A stretch of DNA of 64,000 nucleotides from Promicromonospora thailandica (GTDB lineage Bacteria; Actinomycetota; Actinomycetes; Actinomycetales; Cellulomonadaceae): positions 62,001 to 126,000 of the forward strand of contig NZ_JAMTCS010000012.1 in assembly GCF_024171955.1 (NCBI RefSeq). Direction: 5' to 3'. Position 1 is the first letter of the stretch. Every line of letters starts with the position of its first letter. A program made the translations under genes and the position numbers. Positions 1 to 9,268 of the stretch are shown here, one piece after another. Under the pieces are notes generated by a model, which saw only the letters and a program-made list of their open reading frames with translations, was not told the origin of the DNA and did not search any database.

Positions 1-805
1 TCGCCATGGCCCGGGACAGCTCGGCGCCCCGCAGCAGGCCGGTGAAGTGCGCCTGCGGGAGCACCCGCTCCAGGTCCTCCCGCTCCGGCCCGTCGCCCAC
101 GACGACCAGGCGCACGCCCGGCAGGTCCTGCACCACGCGCAGCGCCTCGACCTGCTTCTCCGCGGCCAGCCGGCCCACGTAGCCCACGAGGATCTCGCGG
201 CCCGCGCCGACGGCGCGCCGCCAGGCCTCGTCCCGGAACTGCGGGTGGAACGCCTCCGTGTCCACGCCGCGGCCCCACAGCCGCAGGTTCGGGATGCCGT
301 GCTCCTGGAGCTGCCGCATGGTCGCGGTGGACGGGGCGAGCGTCATCGTCGCGCGCTCGTGGATGTCCTTGACCCGCTTCCACAGGAGCGGCTCGAAGCC
401 GCCCAGGCCGTAGCGCGCCGCGTAGCCGGGCACCTCGGTCTGGTAGACGGCGACGCTCGGCAGCCGGAGCCGTTCGGCGGCCAGGATGCCGCGCCAGCCG
501 AGGATGAACGGCGACGCCAGGTGGATCACGTCGGGCGCGAACGTCGCCAGCGTGCGCTCGGTGCGCCACTTCTTGCCCACGACGAGCCGCACGTCGGGGT
601 ACCCGGGGAAGCCGATGGAGCCCAGCTCGACCACCGGTGCGCCGCTGACGAAGGGCGGGACGTGCCCGACGGACGCGTCGGCGTCGGGCGCGAGGACCAT
701 GGCCTGGTCCCCGCGCTCCTGCAGGTGCTCGAGAACGCGCAGGACGGAGTTGGTGACTCCGTTGACCTGCGGCAGGAAGCTTTCCGCGACGATGGCTACG
801 CGCAC
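1..805 (-). CDS. GDP-mannose-type alpha-mannosyltransferase, GT4 family (3' end cut off)
   Basis: Reads leftward off the window edge, so only about the first 268 residues are present. The N-terminus has the glycosyltransferase-4 signature AESFLPQVNGVTNSV, followed by HLASPFILGWRG, VAVYQTEVPGYAARYG, LAPSTATM, RGVDTEAFHP and VGYVGRLAAEKQVE. This order closely matches the MgtA/PimB-type mannosyltransferases of mycobacteria and corynebacteria, which use GDP-mannose to build cell-envelope glycolipids; that assignment comes from family knowledge. The GTG start at 803-805 is chosen because the Rossmann-fold opening (VRVAIVAES) begins there. The next gene upstream on the same strand is a polytopic membrane protein of GT-C type, so the two may act together in envelope glycan synthesis. 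The acceptor lipid cannot be read from the sequence. Confidence 0.85.
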   Translation of the reverse strand, partial: MRVAIVAESFLPQVNGVTNSVLRVLEHLQERGDQAMVLAPDADASVGHVPPFVSGAPVVELGSIGFPGYPDVRLVVGKKWRTERTLATFAPDVIHLASPFILGWRGILAAERLRLPSVAVYQTEVPGYAARYGLGGFEPLLWKRVKDIHERATMTLAPSTATMRQLQEHGIPNLRLWGRGVDTEAFHPQFRDEAWRRAVGAGREILVGYVGRLAAEKQVEALRVVQDLPGVRLVVVGDGPEREDLERVLPQAHFTGLLRGAELSRAMA

Positions 806-932
806 GTCACGAACCTGCCGGTCGTCGGTGGCCGGTCAGCGGATTCCATGCGGCGATCCGGGGAACGGGCGGCGTCAAGTCGGTAACCGCTGCACAGGAT
901 GTCACGATCCCGACCGTAGCGGAGACCGGGCG

Positions 933-2222
933 TCAACGCGGTCGCGACACCGTCCGGCGGGTGCGTGCGAGCTGGACCAGCCGCACGACGGCACCCACCA
1001 GCAGCGCCACGAGCAGGGCGTTGCGCACGGCGCCGACGGTCGTGGCCAACGGCCAGCCGCCGAGGAACTCGCCGTACCGGATCGGGTAGACCTCCATGGT
1101 CAGGCGCGCGACGATCAGCGTGCCGAGCGCCGGCAGGAACCACGTGCGCCGGGTGCCCTGGCTGCGGCTGCCCAGCGCGATGGCGGCCGCCAGCGGCGGG
1201 CCGATCCAGGCGACGAACTGCGGCGACCCCACCTTGTTGAAGACGATCAGGGCGAGCAGCTCCGCGGTGGCGCCCAGCAGCAGGATGTCGCCGACGCGGT
1301 CGGGCCGGCGTCGCGCCGTGAACCAGACGAGCGCCGCGAGCAGCAGCGCGGCCACGGGGAGGGCGACGTCGAGCGCCTGGGCGACGGCGTCCGGCCCGGC
1401 GCCCAGCACCTCGTACGTGTAGATGACGTCGTCGTACTCGACCTGGATGGTGGGGTCCCACAGGCGGGCCACCGTGAACGGCGTGGCGGCGACGGCCTCG
1501 ACCTGGAGCTGCCGGTCGCCCTGCTCGCCGAACACGTCGAGCACGTTGTCCTGCCCGCCGCCCGCGATCGCGACGCCGACGACGACGGCGGTCACCGCCG
1601 CGCCCGGCAGCACCACGTTCCGCAACAGCTCCTTGAGGTTCGACGCCGTCGCGGCGAGCACGAGGGCCACCGCGCCCGGGGCGATCTTGATCCACGCGCC
1701 CACCGTGGCCAGCGTCATCGCGAGCGCGGGGCGGCGGACGGCGACGAGCAGCGCCACCAGGATGATCGGCGCGAGCAGACCGTCGAGCCGGCCGATCCAG
1801 ATGGGGCCGAGCGCGGCGAGGAAGGCGAGCCAGAACCACACGCCCGCGGACCCGTGGGGGCGCGCCCGGCCGAGCACGGCCACCGCGACGCCGTTGGCGA
1901 TCGTGACCAGGCCCATCCACACCCAGGAGTAGGCGTCGGTGGACCCGGTGAGCAGGGCGGGAACCAGCATGGGCCCCAGGGCGCCCAGCGGGTACACCCA
2001 GTCGTAGCCGAAGACCGGCCACCACCCCTGGCCCATGCCGGTGCGGACCCACCACTCGTACAGGCCCACGTCGCCGAGGATCTGCCCCCCGAAGACCCAG
2101 GCCTGCAGGATGATCCAGGCGTGGACGACGGCGAAGCCGACCCACAGGGCGGGCCACGAGGAGAGCACGCGGACGGTGGACCGCAGGACGTCCCTGCGCC
2201 CGGTCCGGGGCGTTGTCGACAT
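933..2222 (-). CDS. Polytopic membrane protein, GT87/DUF2029-like (GT-C type) glycosyltransferase
   Basis: About 429 residues with roughly ten hydrophobic segments spread over the whole length. An early loop between the first membrane helices carries acidic/aromatic residues (GDVGLYEWWVRTGMGQGW), a layout typical of GT-C polyprenyl-phosphate-mannose-dependent transferases of the DUF2029/GT87 group. The ATG at 2222 is preferred over an upstream in-frame ATG because the region before it is polar and not conserved-looking. It precedes the GT4 mannosyltransferase on the same strand with a gap of about 130 bp. A role in extending mannosyl chains outside the membrane is inference; no catalytic residue can be proven from sequence alone. 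Confidence 0.6.
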   Translation of the reverse strand: MSTTPRTGRRDVLRSTVRVLSSWPALWVGFAVVHAWIILQAWVFGGQILGDVGLYEWWVRTGMGQGWWPVFGYDWVYPLGALGPMLVPALLTGSTDAYSWVWMGLVTIANGVAVAVLGRARPHGSAGVWFWLAFLAALGPIWIGRLDGLLAPIILVALLVAVRRPALAMTLATVGAWIKIAPGAVALVLAATASNLKELLRNVVLPGAAVTAVVVGVAIAGGGQDNVLDVFGEQGDRQLQVEAVAATPFTVARLWDPTIQVEYDDVIYTYEVLGAGPDAVAQALDVALPVAALLLAALVWFTARRRPDRVGDILLLGATAELLALIVFNKVGSPQFVAWIGPPLAAAIALGSRSQGTRRTWFLPALGTLIVARLTMEVYPIRYGEFLGGWPLATTVGAVRNALLVALLVGAVVRLVQLARTRRTVSRPR

Positions 2223-2297
2223 GTCAGACGGGCTCGGCACGGGCCACATCCTTGCACTGATCGACGGCGGCGTCGGCGGCCGGCCACGAGGTCTTCA

Positions 2298-2337
2298 AGT
2301 TCGGCTGTTCGCGTTATAGAGTTCGGACACCCGAACT
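2298..2337. promoter_or_regulatory. Candidate metal-regulator operator upstream of mntH
   Basis: A 7-bp inverted repeat, AGTTCGG-acac-CCGAACT (2320-2337), sits 13 bp before the mntH start codon. A third copy, AGTTCGG (2298-2304), lies 22 bp (two helical turns) upstream in the same orientation. The right-hand dyad abuts a -10-like TATAGA (2315-2320), so a repressor bound there would block transcription. Placement upstream of an NRAMP Mn(II) transporter suggests an MntR/DtxR-type regulator; that identity is inferred. Confidence 0.5.
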
Positions 2338-2349
2338 TCTGGAGCCCAC

Positions 2350-3579
2350 ATGTCTCGCACCGTCGCCGAGCCTCGTGCCGGCCGCGCCCGTCTGATCGCC
2401 CTGCTCGGACCCGCGTTCGTCGCGGCCATCGCCTACGTGGACCCCGGCAACGTCGCCGCGAACCTCACGGCGGGCGCGCGCTTCGGCTACCTGCTCGTCT
2501 GGGTGCTCGTCGCGGCCAACGCCATGGCGGTGCTGGTCCAGTACCTCTCCGCCAAGCTCGGCGTGGTGACCGGGCGCTCGTTGCCGGAGGTGCTGGGGGA
2601 CCGGCTGCCCCGCCGGGCACGGCTCGCGTACTGGGCGCAGGCGGAGGTGGTCGCCGCGGCGACCGACCTGGCCGAGGTGATCGGCGGCGCCATCGCCCTG
2701 TACCTGCTGTTCGGTGTGCCGCTCGTGCTGGGCGGCGTCATCACCGGCGTGGTGTCGCTGCTCGTGCTGGCGGTGCAGCAGCGCAGAGGGCAGCGCGCGT
2801 TCGAGGCCGTGGTGACCACGCTGCTCGCGGTGCTGACGGTCGGCTTCTGCGCGGGCCTCTTCTTCTCCCCGCCGGACCCGGCGGGGATGCTGGCGGGCCT
2901 CGTGCCGCGCCTGGCGGGCGCCGACTCCGTGCTGCTGGCCGCCTCGATGCTCGGCGCCACCGTGATGCCGCACGCCATCTACCTGCACTCCTCGCTCGCC
3001 CGCGACCACCTGCACGCGCCGGGCACCTCGGTGTCCCGCGTGCTGCGTGCCACCCGGGTCGACGTGGTGCTGGCGCTCGTGCTGGCGGGCAGCGTGAACA
3101 TCGCGATGCTCCTGCTCGCCGCCGCGAACCTGGAGGGCCGTGCGGGTACCGACACCATCGAGGGGGCCCACGCCGCCATCGCGGGCACCCTGGGGCCGGT
3201 GGTGGGCGTGCTGTTCGCGGTCGGGCTGCTGGCCTCCGGGCTCGCGTCGACGTCGGTGGGCGCCTACGCGGGCGCCGAGATCATGTCCGGCCTGCTCAAG
3301 GTGCGGGTGCCCCTGCTGACCCGCCGGCTGGTCACCCTGCTGCCCGCCATCCTGCTGCTGATGACCGGCATATCGCCCACCTGGCTGCTCGTGGTGAGCC
3401 AAGTGGTGCTGAGCTTCGGCATCCCGTTCGCGATGATCCCGCTCGTCCGGGTCACCCGGGACAGGGGGCTGCTGGGCGAGCACCGCAACGGCGCGATCAC
3501 CCAGGCGCTGGCCTGGGTGATCGCGGGCGTCATCGTCGCGCTCAACGTCACGCTGCTCTGGCTCACGTTCACGGGCTGA
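2350..3579 (+). CDS. mntH: NRAMP-family divalent metal (Mn2+) transporter
   Basis: 409-residue membrane protein with about eleven hydrophobic segments. The metal-binding TM1 motif AYVDPGN (residues about 28-34) and the TM6 motif MPHAIYLHS (about 207-215) are both intact; these Asp, Asn, Met and His residues coordinate Mn(II)/Fe(II) in NRAMP proteins, which co-transport the metal with protons into the cell. Its length is normal for bacterial MntH. Start ATG 2350 follows GGAG at 2341-2344. A dyad operator candidate lies directly upstream. The 3' end overlaps the convergent Rrf2 gene by 11 bp. Confidence 0.93.
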   Translation: MSRTVAEPRAGRARLIALLGPAFVAAIAYVDPGNVAANLTAGARFGYLLVWVLVAANAMAVLVQYLSAKLGVVTGRSLPEVLGDRLPRRARLAYWAQAEVVAAATDLAEVIGGAIALYLLFGVPLVLGGVITGVVSLLVLAVQQRRGQRAFEAVVTTLLAVLTVGFCAGLFFSPPDPAGMLAGLVPRLAGADSVLLAASMLGATVMPHAIYLHSSLARDHLHAPGTSVSRVLRATRVDVVLALVLAGSVNIAMLLLAAANLEGRAGTDTIEGAHAAIAGTLGPVVGVLFAVGLLASGLASTSVGAYAGAEIMSGLLKVRVPLLTRRLVTLLPAILLLMTGISPTWLLVVSQVVLSFGIPFAMIPLVRVTRDRGLLGEHRNGAITQALAWVIAGVIVALNVTLLWLTFTG

Positions 3580-4030
3580 GCGGCTCCGGCACCACCTCGC
3601 CGGACGCCGCGAGCGTCGCGGCCAGGGACGCCGCGATGGTGACGCCGGCCAGCCGCTCCTCGGCCGCGCGCTCCGCGTCGCGGTAGACCTCGCCGAGGGT
3701 GGACCCGATGCTGCGGCCGATCGGGCAGTCCGGGGACGGCGGCGAGGTGTGCAGGCCGAACAGCGGGCCGTCGTCCAGGGCGTGCCGCACGTCGGCCAGG
3801 GTGATCTCGTCGGCGGGCCGGGCGAGTGCCCAGCCCGCGTTCGTCCCGCGCCGCGACGTCACCAGGCCGGCCTCCTTGAGGCGACCCAGGAGCCGGCGGA
3901 TGACCACCGGGTTGGTCCGGACGCTGCCCGCGACACCGTCGGAGGTCGCCGGACCGTTGCCCCGACGTGCGTGCAGCTCGACCCACTCCAGCGCGTGGAC
4001 GGCGAGCGTCAGGCGGGAGTTCGCGCTCAC
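3569..4030 (-). CDS. Rrf2-family transcriptional regulator
   Basis: 153 residues. The N-terminal winged helix ([17 protein letters not shown], then [19 protein letters not shown] and [22 protein letters not shown]) is the typical Rrf2 layout. Only one cysteine is visible in the sensor region (PDCPIG), so the three-cysteine [Fe-S]-binding pattern of NsrR/IscR is absent and cofactor sensing of that type is unlikely. GTG start 4030 overlaps the stop of the MBL-fold hydrolase gene upstream (GTGA), so both are co-transcribed. Many Rrf2 proteins of this non-cluster class (YwnA/YwgB type) are paired with oxidoreductases or hydrolases. A near-palindrome ahead of the operon is the likely autoregulatory site. 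Confidence 0.85.
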   Translation of the reverse strand: MSANSRLTLAVHALEWVELHARRGNGPATSDGVAGSVRTNPVVIRRLLGRLKEAGLVTSRRGTNAGWALARPADEITLADVRHALDDGPLFGLHTSPPSPDCPIGRSIGSTLGEVYRDAERAAEERLAGVTIAASLAATLAASGEVVPEPLSP

Positions 4031-4890
4031 GCGCTCGCCTCGGGGACCGGCGCGCCCTTGATGAGCTTGGCGGTCGCCCAGGCCGACCCGACGTTGGTGC
4101 GGCCCGGCTGCTTCTCGAGCAGCTGCCGGTAGAAGTCGAACGCGTCGACGGAGGTCGCCGCCGTCTCGTCCACGTCGCGCAGGTACCGGATGGTCGCGTC
4201 GAGGTCGGCAGGCGAGTTGTCGTTCTGCGGCTGCTTGTGCCCGCTGACCACGTGGGCGGGGTGGAGACTCCGCAGCCGTTCCAGGGCATCGATCCAGTTC
4301 AGGCGGCTCGCTGGTGTCGTCTCGGTGAGGTAGGGGTAGGTGGCGTTGTAGACCACGTCGCCGCCCACGAGCAGGCCCAGGGCTGGGACCCACAGGACCG
4401 TGCTCCCCTCGGTGTCGGTGTGACCCACCTCGATCGCGCGCAGCTCGTTGCCCTCGAGCTCGAAACGGTCGCCGTCGAGGACCTCCGGGAGCTCCACGGG
4501 CGGGATCTGCCCGGGGAAGAGCTTCTCCCAGAACCCGTCGAGGTAGGCCGGGTCGGCCTGGGCGCGCAGCCCGGCGAGCGTGCCCTTCGTGGCCAGGAAC
4601 CGGGCTTCCGGGAATGCGGCCCGGAGCTGTCCGATCCCGAACGCGTGGTCGCCGTGGCCGTGCGTCACGTACACCGCGGCGAGCGTCCTGTCGTGCGCGC
4701 GGACCCACTCGATCAGGCGGTCGTTCTGCTCGGTGGTGGTGAACGTGTCGACCAGGACGGCGTCGCGCTCACCCCAGATCAGCGTGGCGCTGTTCGCCAC
4801 CCAGCGCAGGTCGCCGCCACCCTCCGGCAGGTCGCGGGTGACCCCCTCGCGGCGTTCGGTCATGACCTCGTAGTGCAGCTCGTTCGACAT
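4027..4890 (-). CDS. MBL-fold metallohydrolase (class B beta-lactamase superfamily)
   Basis: 287 residues. The metal-binding motif THGHGDH lies at about residues 76-82, a further ligand histidine is in [12 protein letters not shown], and another in VVSGHKQP, so the complete dinuclear site of the metallo-beta-lactamase fold is present. Members of this fold hydrolyse thioesters, lactones, phosphodiesters and other substrates; the real substrate is not predictable here. ATG 4890 is preceded by GAGAGGAG on the minus strand. It is first in an operon with the Rrf2 regulator that overlaps its 3' end, suggesting substrate- or stress-induced expression. Confidence 0.85.
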   Translation of the reverse strand: MSNELHYEVMTERREGVTRDLPEGGGDLRWVANSATLIWGERDAVLVDTFTTTEQNDRLIEWVRAHDRTLAAVYVTHGHGDHAFGIGQLRAAFPEARFLATKGTLAGLRAQADPAYLDGFWEKLFPGQIPPVELPEVLDGDRFELEGNELRAIEVGHTDTEGSTVLWVPALGLLVGGDVVYNATYPYLTETTPASRLNWIDALERLRSLHPAHVVSGHKQPQNDNSPADLDATIRYLRDVDETAATSVDAFDFYRQLLEKQPGRTNVGSAWATAKLIKGAPVPEASA

Positions 4891-4919
4891 GGTGCCGACT
4901 CCTCTCGTGCACCTCCAAC

Positions 4920-4936
4920 GTAACCAAAATGATTAC
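4920..4936. promoter_or_regulatory. Candidate Rrf2 operator
   Basis: The sequence GTAACC-aaaat-GATTAC is a near-perfect dyad (one mismatch) with an AT-rich centre, notable in DNA of this GC content. It lies 30-46 bp upstream of the hydrolase-Rrf2 operon. The form resembles operators of other Rrf2 proteins; binding is inferred from position. Confidence 0.45.
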
Positions 4937-4967
4937 ACCGGGCAACCTGGTCACCTTGTGCTGCTGC

Positions 4968-5888
4968 TCACGGCACCAGGTACGTGACGTCCCCGTTCGA
5001 GCTGCGGATCCGGACGGTCCGGTCGGCGTCCGGGTCGGTGGGGCCGTCGATGGTCTCCCGGCCGTTCGACGTCTCGATCGTCAGCGCCACCGGCTCGTCG
5101 TCACCCGTCACGGTGACGTCGCCGTTGCTGGTCTGCGCGTCGACGTCGCCGCCCACCCCGGAGACCTCCACCGAGCCGTTGCTGCTGCGGACCGACGCGT
5201 CGCCGGTCACCTCCTCGACCGTGACCCGGCCGTTGCTGGTGCCGCCGGTGACGGTGCCGTCGACGTCGCGCACGGTGAGGTCGCCGTTCGAGCTCGAGAC
5301 CTCGACGTCCGACCCCGCGCCCGTCACGGTGACGTCGCCGTTGCTGGACCGGGCGAACAGCGAGCCCGCCACGTCCGTGGCCTCGACCTCGCCGTTGCTC
5401 GTGTGGAGCGTGACCTCGCCGGCCAGGCCGCCGGCCACGACGTCGCCGTTCTCGGTGCGCACCACGACCTCCGTGCCCGCGGGCAGGGTCACGTCGAGGT
5501 CTCCGGAGCAGCGGGGCAGGAAGACCGACCACCCGCACCGGTGCGTGACCTCGAGCCGGTCGCCCGACTCCTCGGCGGAGTACCGGGGCTCGCGCAGGCC
5601 GCTGTGCGCGACGGCATCGACCTCGACGTCGCCCTCGGCGGCCGTCACGGTCACGTCGCCGTCGGTCACCAGCTCCACGGTGCCGACGGCGTCATAGGTG
5701 TGGTGCGACGTCGTGGTCTCCGACATGGCCAGGTCCACGAGGAACAGCGCGCCGAACCCGACGGCGACGACGCCGAGCAGCACGCCGAGCGTCGTCAGCA
5801 CCCGGGCGGTCGCGCCGCGTCGTGGCGAGCCGTAGCCGGCGTCCTGCACGGCGGGGGTGGCAGGTTCCGGGACGATGGGCTGGGTCAT
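4968..5888 (-). CDS. Membrane-anchored DUF4097-family protein with SNG repeats
   Basis: 306 residues: a cytoplasmic N-terminus, one membrane helix (residues about 30-52) and an extracytoplasmic domain. The C-terminal 170 residues contain nine copies of an (S/T)(S/E)NG(D/E/R/S)V motif spaced about 17-20 residues apart, the hallmark of the DUF4097 right-handed beta-helix-like adhesin fold. Its first codons overlap the end of the response-regulator gene upstream (5888), so it is the third gene of a kinase-regulator-DUF4097 operon. Homologues are commonly linked to two-component systems and are thought to sense or respond to envelope stress; that role is inference. Confidence 0.85.
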   Translation of the reverse strand: MTQPIVPEPATPAVQDAGYGSPRRGATARVLTTLGVLLGVVAVGFGALFLVDLAMSETTTSHHTYDAVGTVELVTDGDVTVTAAEGDVEVDAVAHSGLREPRYSAEESGDRLEVTHRCGWSVFLPRCSGDLDVTLPAGTEVVVRTENGDVVAGGLAGEVTLHTSNGEVEATDVAGSLFARSSNGDVTVTGAGSDVEVSSSNGDLTVRDVDGTVTGGTSNGRVTVEEVTGDASVRSSNGSVEVSGVGGDVDAQTSNGDVTVTGDDEPVALTIETSNGRETIDGPTDPDADRTVRIRSSNGDVTYLVP

Positions 5889-6547
5889 CAGCGGGTTCCG
5901 TTCTGGTCGAGCCAGCGCAGCACGGCGAGCACCCGGCGGTGGTCGTCGGCGGCCGGCGGCAGGCCGAGCTTCATGAACAGGTTGGTGACGTGCTTCTCGA
6001 CGGCGGGCAGGCCCACCACGAGGCGGTCGGCGATGGCGGCGTTGGACCGGCCCTCGGCCATGAGCGCGAGCACCTCGCGCTCACGGCGGGTCAGCACGTC
6101 GAGGTCGGAGCCGGGGTGCCGGGCGATGATCTGCGTGACGACCTCCGGGTCCACGACCGTGCCTCCCGCGGACACCCGCGCCACGGCGTCGAGGAACTCG
6201 TCGACGTCGGCCACGCGGTCCTTGAGCACGTAGCCCAGCCCGCGCGCGCCGCGCGCGAACAGCTCGGACGCGTAGCTCTGCTCCACGTACTGCGACAGCA
6301 CGAGCACGGGCAGGTCGGGGTGCAGGCTGCGCAGGTGCACCGCGGCGCGCAGGCCCTCGTCCGTGTGCGACGGCGGCATCCGGACGTCGGTGACGAGCAG
6401 GTCGGGCAGCACGGCGTCGGCCCGGCCGAGCGCCGTGACCATGCTGTCGGCGGTGACGTGGCCCGTCACCTCGTGCCCCTCGGCGGTCAGGAGCCGGGTG
6501 AGGCCGTCCAGGAGGAGGACGGAGTCCTCCGCGATCACGATGCGCAC
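5888..6547 (-). CDS. LuxR/NarL-family response regulator
   Basis: 219 residues with an N-terminal receiver domain (acidic pocket AED at 6-8, phospho-acceptor Asp in LLVTDVRMPP, conserved Lys in YVLKDRV) and a C-terminal LuxR helix-turn-helix (LTRREREVLALMAEGRSNAAIADRL is the core, followed by EKHVTNLFMKLG). The GTG start at 6547 overlaps the end of the histidine kinase gene by 13 bp, and its own 3' end abuts the DUF4097 gene. It probably binds DNA when phosphorylated by that kinase, with the downstream envelope protein as a likely target. Confidence 0.93.
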   Translation of the reverse strand: MRIVIAEDSVLLLDGLTRLLTAEGHEVTGHVTADSMVTALGRADAVLPDLLVTDVRMPPSHTDEGLRAAVHLRSLHPDLPVLVLSQYVEQSYASELFARGARGLGYVLKDRVADVDEFLDAVARVSAGGTVVDPEVVTQIIARHPGSDLDVLTRREREVLALMAEGRSNAAIADRLVVGLPAVEKHVTNLFMKLGLPPAADDHRRVLAVLRWLDQNGTR

Positions 6548-7926
6548 GGCACCTCCACGGTCAGGCGGGTGCCCGCGCCGGGCGGGCTGTCGAGCTCGAA
6601 CGTCCCGTCGAGGGCGGCGACGCGGCCGCGCAGGCCCTCGAGCCCGCTGCCGGGGGACGCCGCGGCGCCGCCCCTGCCGTCGTCGGACACCGTGACGCGC
6701 AGGCGGGGCGGGTCGGCGTCGGGCACGATCGCGGCCCGCACGCGGGCCGTGCCCGCGCCCGCGTGCTTGGCGACGTTCGTCAGGGCCTCGGCGACGACGA
6801 AGTACGCGGCGGCCTGCGCGGCCGAGCCGGCGGGGGTGAGGTCGCCCTCGACCTCCACCTCGACCGGCACGGGGCTGCGCCCGGCGAGGGCCGAGAGGGC
6901 CGCATCCAGGCCGCGGTCGGCCAGCACCGCGGGATGGATGCCGCGCACCAGGTCACGCAGCTCCCCGAGGGTCTCCTTGATCTCGCGGTGCGCGAGCTCG
7001 AGGGCCGCGACGGCGTGCTCCGGGTCCTTGTCGGCCAGACGCCGGGCCACGCCCAGCTCGACGCCGAGGGCCACGAGGCGCTGCTGGGCGCCGTCGTGCA
7101 GGTCGCGCTCGATGCGGCGCCGCTCCGTGTCGGCGGCCGAGACGGCGGCGGTCCGTGACTCGGTGAGCACGACCGCGCGCTCCCGGGCGGTGTGCGCGGC
7201 GGCCTCGGCCACCCGCGCCTCCTGCTCCGCGGCGAGCGCGCGGGCCTCGGCCTCCTGCGCGACGGAGGGGCCCAGGAGCGCGTGCGCCGTGCGCACCACG
7301 AGGAAGGAGCCGTACTGCGCGACGGCGGCAGCCGACCACAGGGCCACGAGAGCGCCGGCCAGTGCCAGGGTGACCGTCGCGGGCCAGGCCAGCCCGGTCC
7401 AGCCCGCGACCACGCTGTCCCGGCCGACGACCGCGAAGGCGACCGCGGCGACCGCGGCCGACGCGAGGGCGGCGACCACGGCGAAGAAGAGGGTGCAGAC
7501 GAGCAGCAGGACCAGGGCGTACAGGGCCGCGGCCCAGGCCCGGCCGTCCCGGATCGGCCCCCACAGGCGGCCCCACCGTCCGCCGCGGTCCACGGGTGCC
7601 GCCGGTGCGGGCACCAGCACGCCGACCTGCGTCAGGATGCGTTCCCGCTCGGCCGCGGCGAAGGCACGGGCCGCCACGAGGAGCAGCGCCAGGAGGGGGA
7701 GGCCCAGGCCGAGCACGGGCACGAGCGCGGCCGCGACGACCACGAGGATCCACAGGACGAGTCCGGCCGTCAGGGACCAGAGCCAGCCCACGGCGAGAGC
7801 GGCGACGGCGCGCGCCGTCGCCGGGTCGAACGGGGCCCTGAGGAACGCGGCGCCCGACACGAGCGCGGGCGCCGTCCGGTCCTCGAGGCTGAGCGGCGCG
7901 GGGGCCGCGCCGTCTGCGCTGGTCAT
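6535..7926 (-). CDS. NarL-type sensor histidine kinase (HisKA_3)
   Basis: 463 residues. The N-terminal half has about four hydrophobic segments (residues 40-100 and 140-215). After a coiled-coil-like Ala/Glu-rich linker comes the dimerisation box ERRRIERDLHDGAQQRLVALG with the phospho-acceptor His, then a HATPase_c domain (N-box EALTNVAKHA, G-box DDGRGG and GSGLEGLRGR). This is the standard architecture of kinases that pair with NarL/LuxR regulators. ATG 7926 is taken as the start because the upstream in-frame extension is low-complexity. The signal is unknown. Confidence 0.92.
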   Translation of the reverse strand: MTSADGAAPAPLSLEDRTAPALVSGAAFLRAPFDPATARAVAALAVGWLWSLTAGLVLWILVVVAAALVPVLGLGLPLLALLLVAARAFAAAERERILTQVGVLVPAPAAPVDRGGRWGRLWGPIRDGRAWAAALYALVLLLVCTLFFAVVAALASAAVAAVAFAVVGRDSVVAGWTGLAWPATVTLALAGALVALWSAAAVAQYGSFLVVRTAHALLGPSVAQEAEARALAAEQEARVAEAAAHTARERAVVLTESRTAAVSAADTERRRIERDLHDGAQQRLVALGVELGVARRLADKDPEHAVAALELAHREIKETLGELRDLVRGIHPAVLADRGLDAALSALAGRSPVPVEVEVEGDLTPAGSAAQAAAYFVVAEALTNVAKHAGAGTARVRAAIVPDADPPRLRVTVSDDGRGGAAASPGSGLEGLRGRVAALDGTFELDSPPGAGTRLTVEVPCAS

Positions 7927-7997
7927 GGATCTGACCCTAGGCGGACGGGCGGCCCCGGCACATGCTGGTGCCCCACGGGGTGGGGGTGGGGTTACCC

Positions 7998-9218
7998 CTA
8001 CGCGAACGCGCTGGTGCCCGTGATCTCGCGCCCGATGATGAGGGCCTGCATGCTCTCGGTGCCCTCGTAGGTGTGCAGGGCCTCGATGTCGGCGAAGTGC
8101 CGGGCCACGCGGTTCTCCAGCAGGATGCCGTTGCCGCCGAGCAGGTCGCGGGCGATGGCCGCGACCTCGCGGGCGCCGCGCGTGCACGTGTACTTGGCGA
8201 GCGACGCCTGCGGGCCGCTGAGCTGCTCGGCCTCGTCGAGGCGCGTCATCTGCTTCACGAGCAGCTGCATCTGCGTGATGATCGAGAGCATCTTCGTCAG
8301 GCGCTCCTGGACCATCTGGCTCGCGGCGAGCGGGCGGCCGAACTGCACGCGCTGCTTCGAGTAGGCCACGGCGGCCTCGTAGCACGCGATCGCCTGCCCG
8401 ACGGCGCCCCACGCGACCCCGAGCCGGGTCGCGAACAGCACGCGGCCGGTGTCCTTGAAGGACCGCGACCGCGGCAGCAGGTTCTCGGCCGGCACGAACA
8501 CGTCGTTCAGCACGATGTGCGCCTGGTGGATCGCGCGCAGGGACACCTTGCCCTGGATCGTCGTGGCCTCGTAGCCGGGCGAGTCCTGCGGCACGATGAA
8601 ACCGTGCACCTGGCCGTCCTCGCCACGGGCCCACACCACGGAGATGTCACCGATCGAGCCGAAGCCGATCCACTTCTTCTCGCCGTTGATGACGTAGCCC
8701 TCGACGCCGTCGCGGGTCTCCTTGACCGCGGAGGTCTCCAGGCCGACGGAGTCCGAGCCGTGCGTGGGCTCGGTGAGCGCGAACGCGCCGAGGATCTCGC
8801 CGCGGGCCATGGGGCCCGCGTACTTCTCGATCTGCTCGTCCGAGCCGAGCATGACGATCGAGCGCAGTGCGAGACCGCCCTGGACGCCGCAGATGGTCGT
8901 CACCGAGCCGTCGCCGCGTGACATCTCCATGGCGGCGAGCCCCTCGGCCATCTTGGAGATCTTCGGGAATCCCGGCACGTCGACGCCGTCGCGCAGGAAG
9001 TCCAGCTCGGCCATGCGCTTGACCAGGTCCATCGGGACCTCGTAGCGCTCCCAGTAGCCGTCGATGACCGGCAGGACCTCGTCCTGCACGAAGCTGCGGA
9101 CGGCGAGCTGCCAGGCCCGCTCCTCCTCCGTGACGTCGGCGAAGGCGCCGGCGAAGTCGATGTCGAGCGGTTGCGAGACGTCGTAGGCGGGCGCCGTCAC
9201 CCCGGGGGTCTGAGTCAT
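7998..9218 (-). CDS. Acyl-CoA dehydrogenase (glutaryl-CoA dehydrogenase-like)
   Basis: 406 residues covering the entire ACAD fold. Visible signatures are ALTEPTHGSD (FAD/substrate region), WIGFGSIGD, RVQFGRPLA and the catalytic-base region HTYEGTESMQALIIGREITG near the C-terminus, where the Glu of YEGTE is at the position of the base in glutaryl-CoA dehydrogenases. The enzyme oxidises an acyl-CoA to the enoyl-CoA with electrons passed to ETF. ATG 9218 follows GGGAGG on the minus strand. It stands alone between the two-component operon and a dehydrogenase gene, so the exact acyl substrate is uncertain. Confidence 0.88.
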   Translation of the reverse strand: MTQTPGVTAPAYDVSQPLDIDFAGAFADVTEEERAWQLAVRSFVQDEVLPVIDGYWERYEVPMDLVKRMAELDFLRDGVDVPGFPKISKMAEGLAAMEMSRGDGSVTTICGVQGGLALRSIVMLGSDEQIEKYAGPMARGEILGAFALTEPTHGSDSVGLETSAVKETRDGVEGYVINGEKKWIGFGSIGDISVVWARGEDGQVHGFIVPQDSPGYEATTIQGKVSLRAIHQAHIVLNDVFVPAENLLPRSRSFKDTGRVLFATRLGVAWGAVGQAIACYEAAVAYSKQRVQFGRPLAASQMVQERLTKMLSIITQMQLLVKQMTRLDEAEQLSGPQASLAKYTCTRGAREVAAIARDLLGGNGILLENRVARHFADIEALHTYEGTESMQALIIGREITGTSAFA

Positions 9219-9268
9219 GCCTCCCATGGTGCTCCGGTACCGGATCTCAGGTCAAGCGATACCCCGTC

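Noticed and set aside
486-3686. 1066-codon open frame on the plus strand
   Set aside because: Runs antisense through the glycosyltransferase and GT-C genes and out of frame through mntH; composition is Arg/Gly/Ala/Asp-rich with no domain, typical of a GC-rich shadow frame.
3569-4030. [Fe-S]-sensing NsrR/IscR-type regulator
   Set aside because: The sensor region has a single Cys, not the three needed for a cluster.
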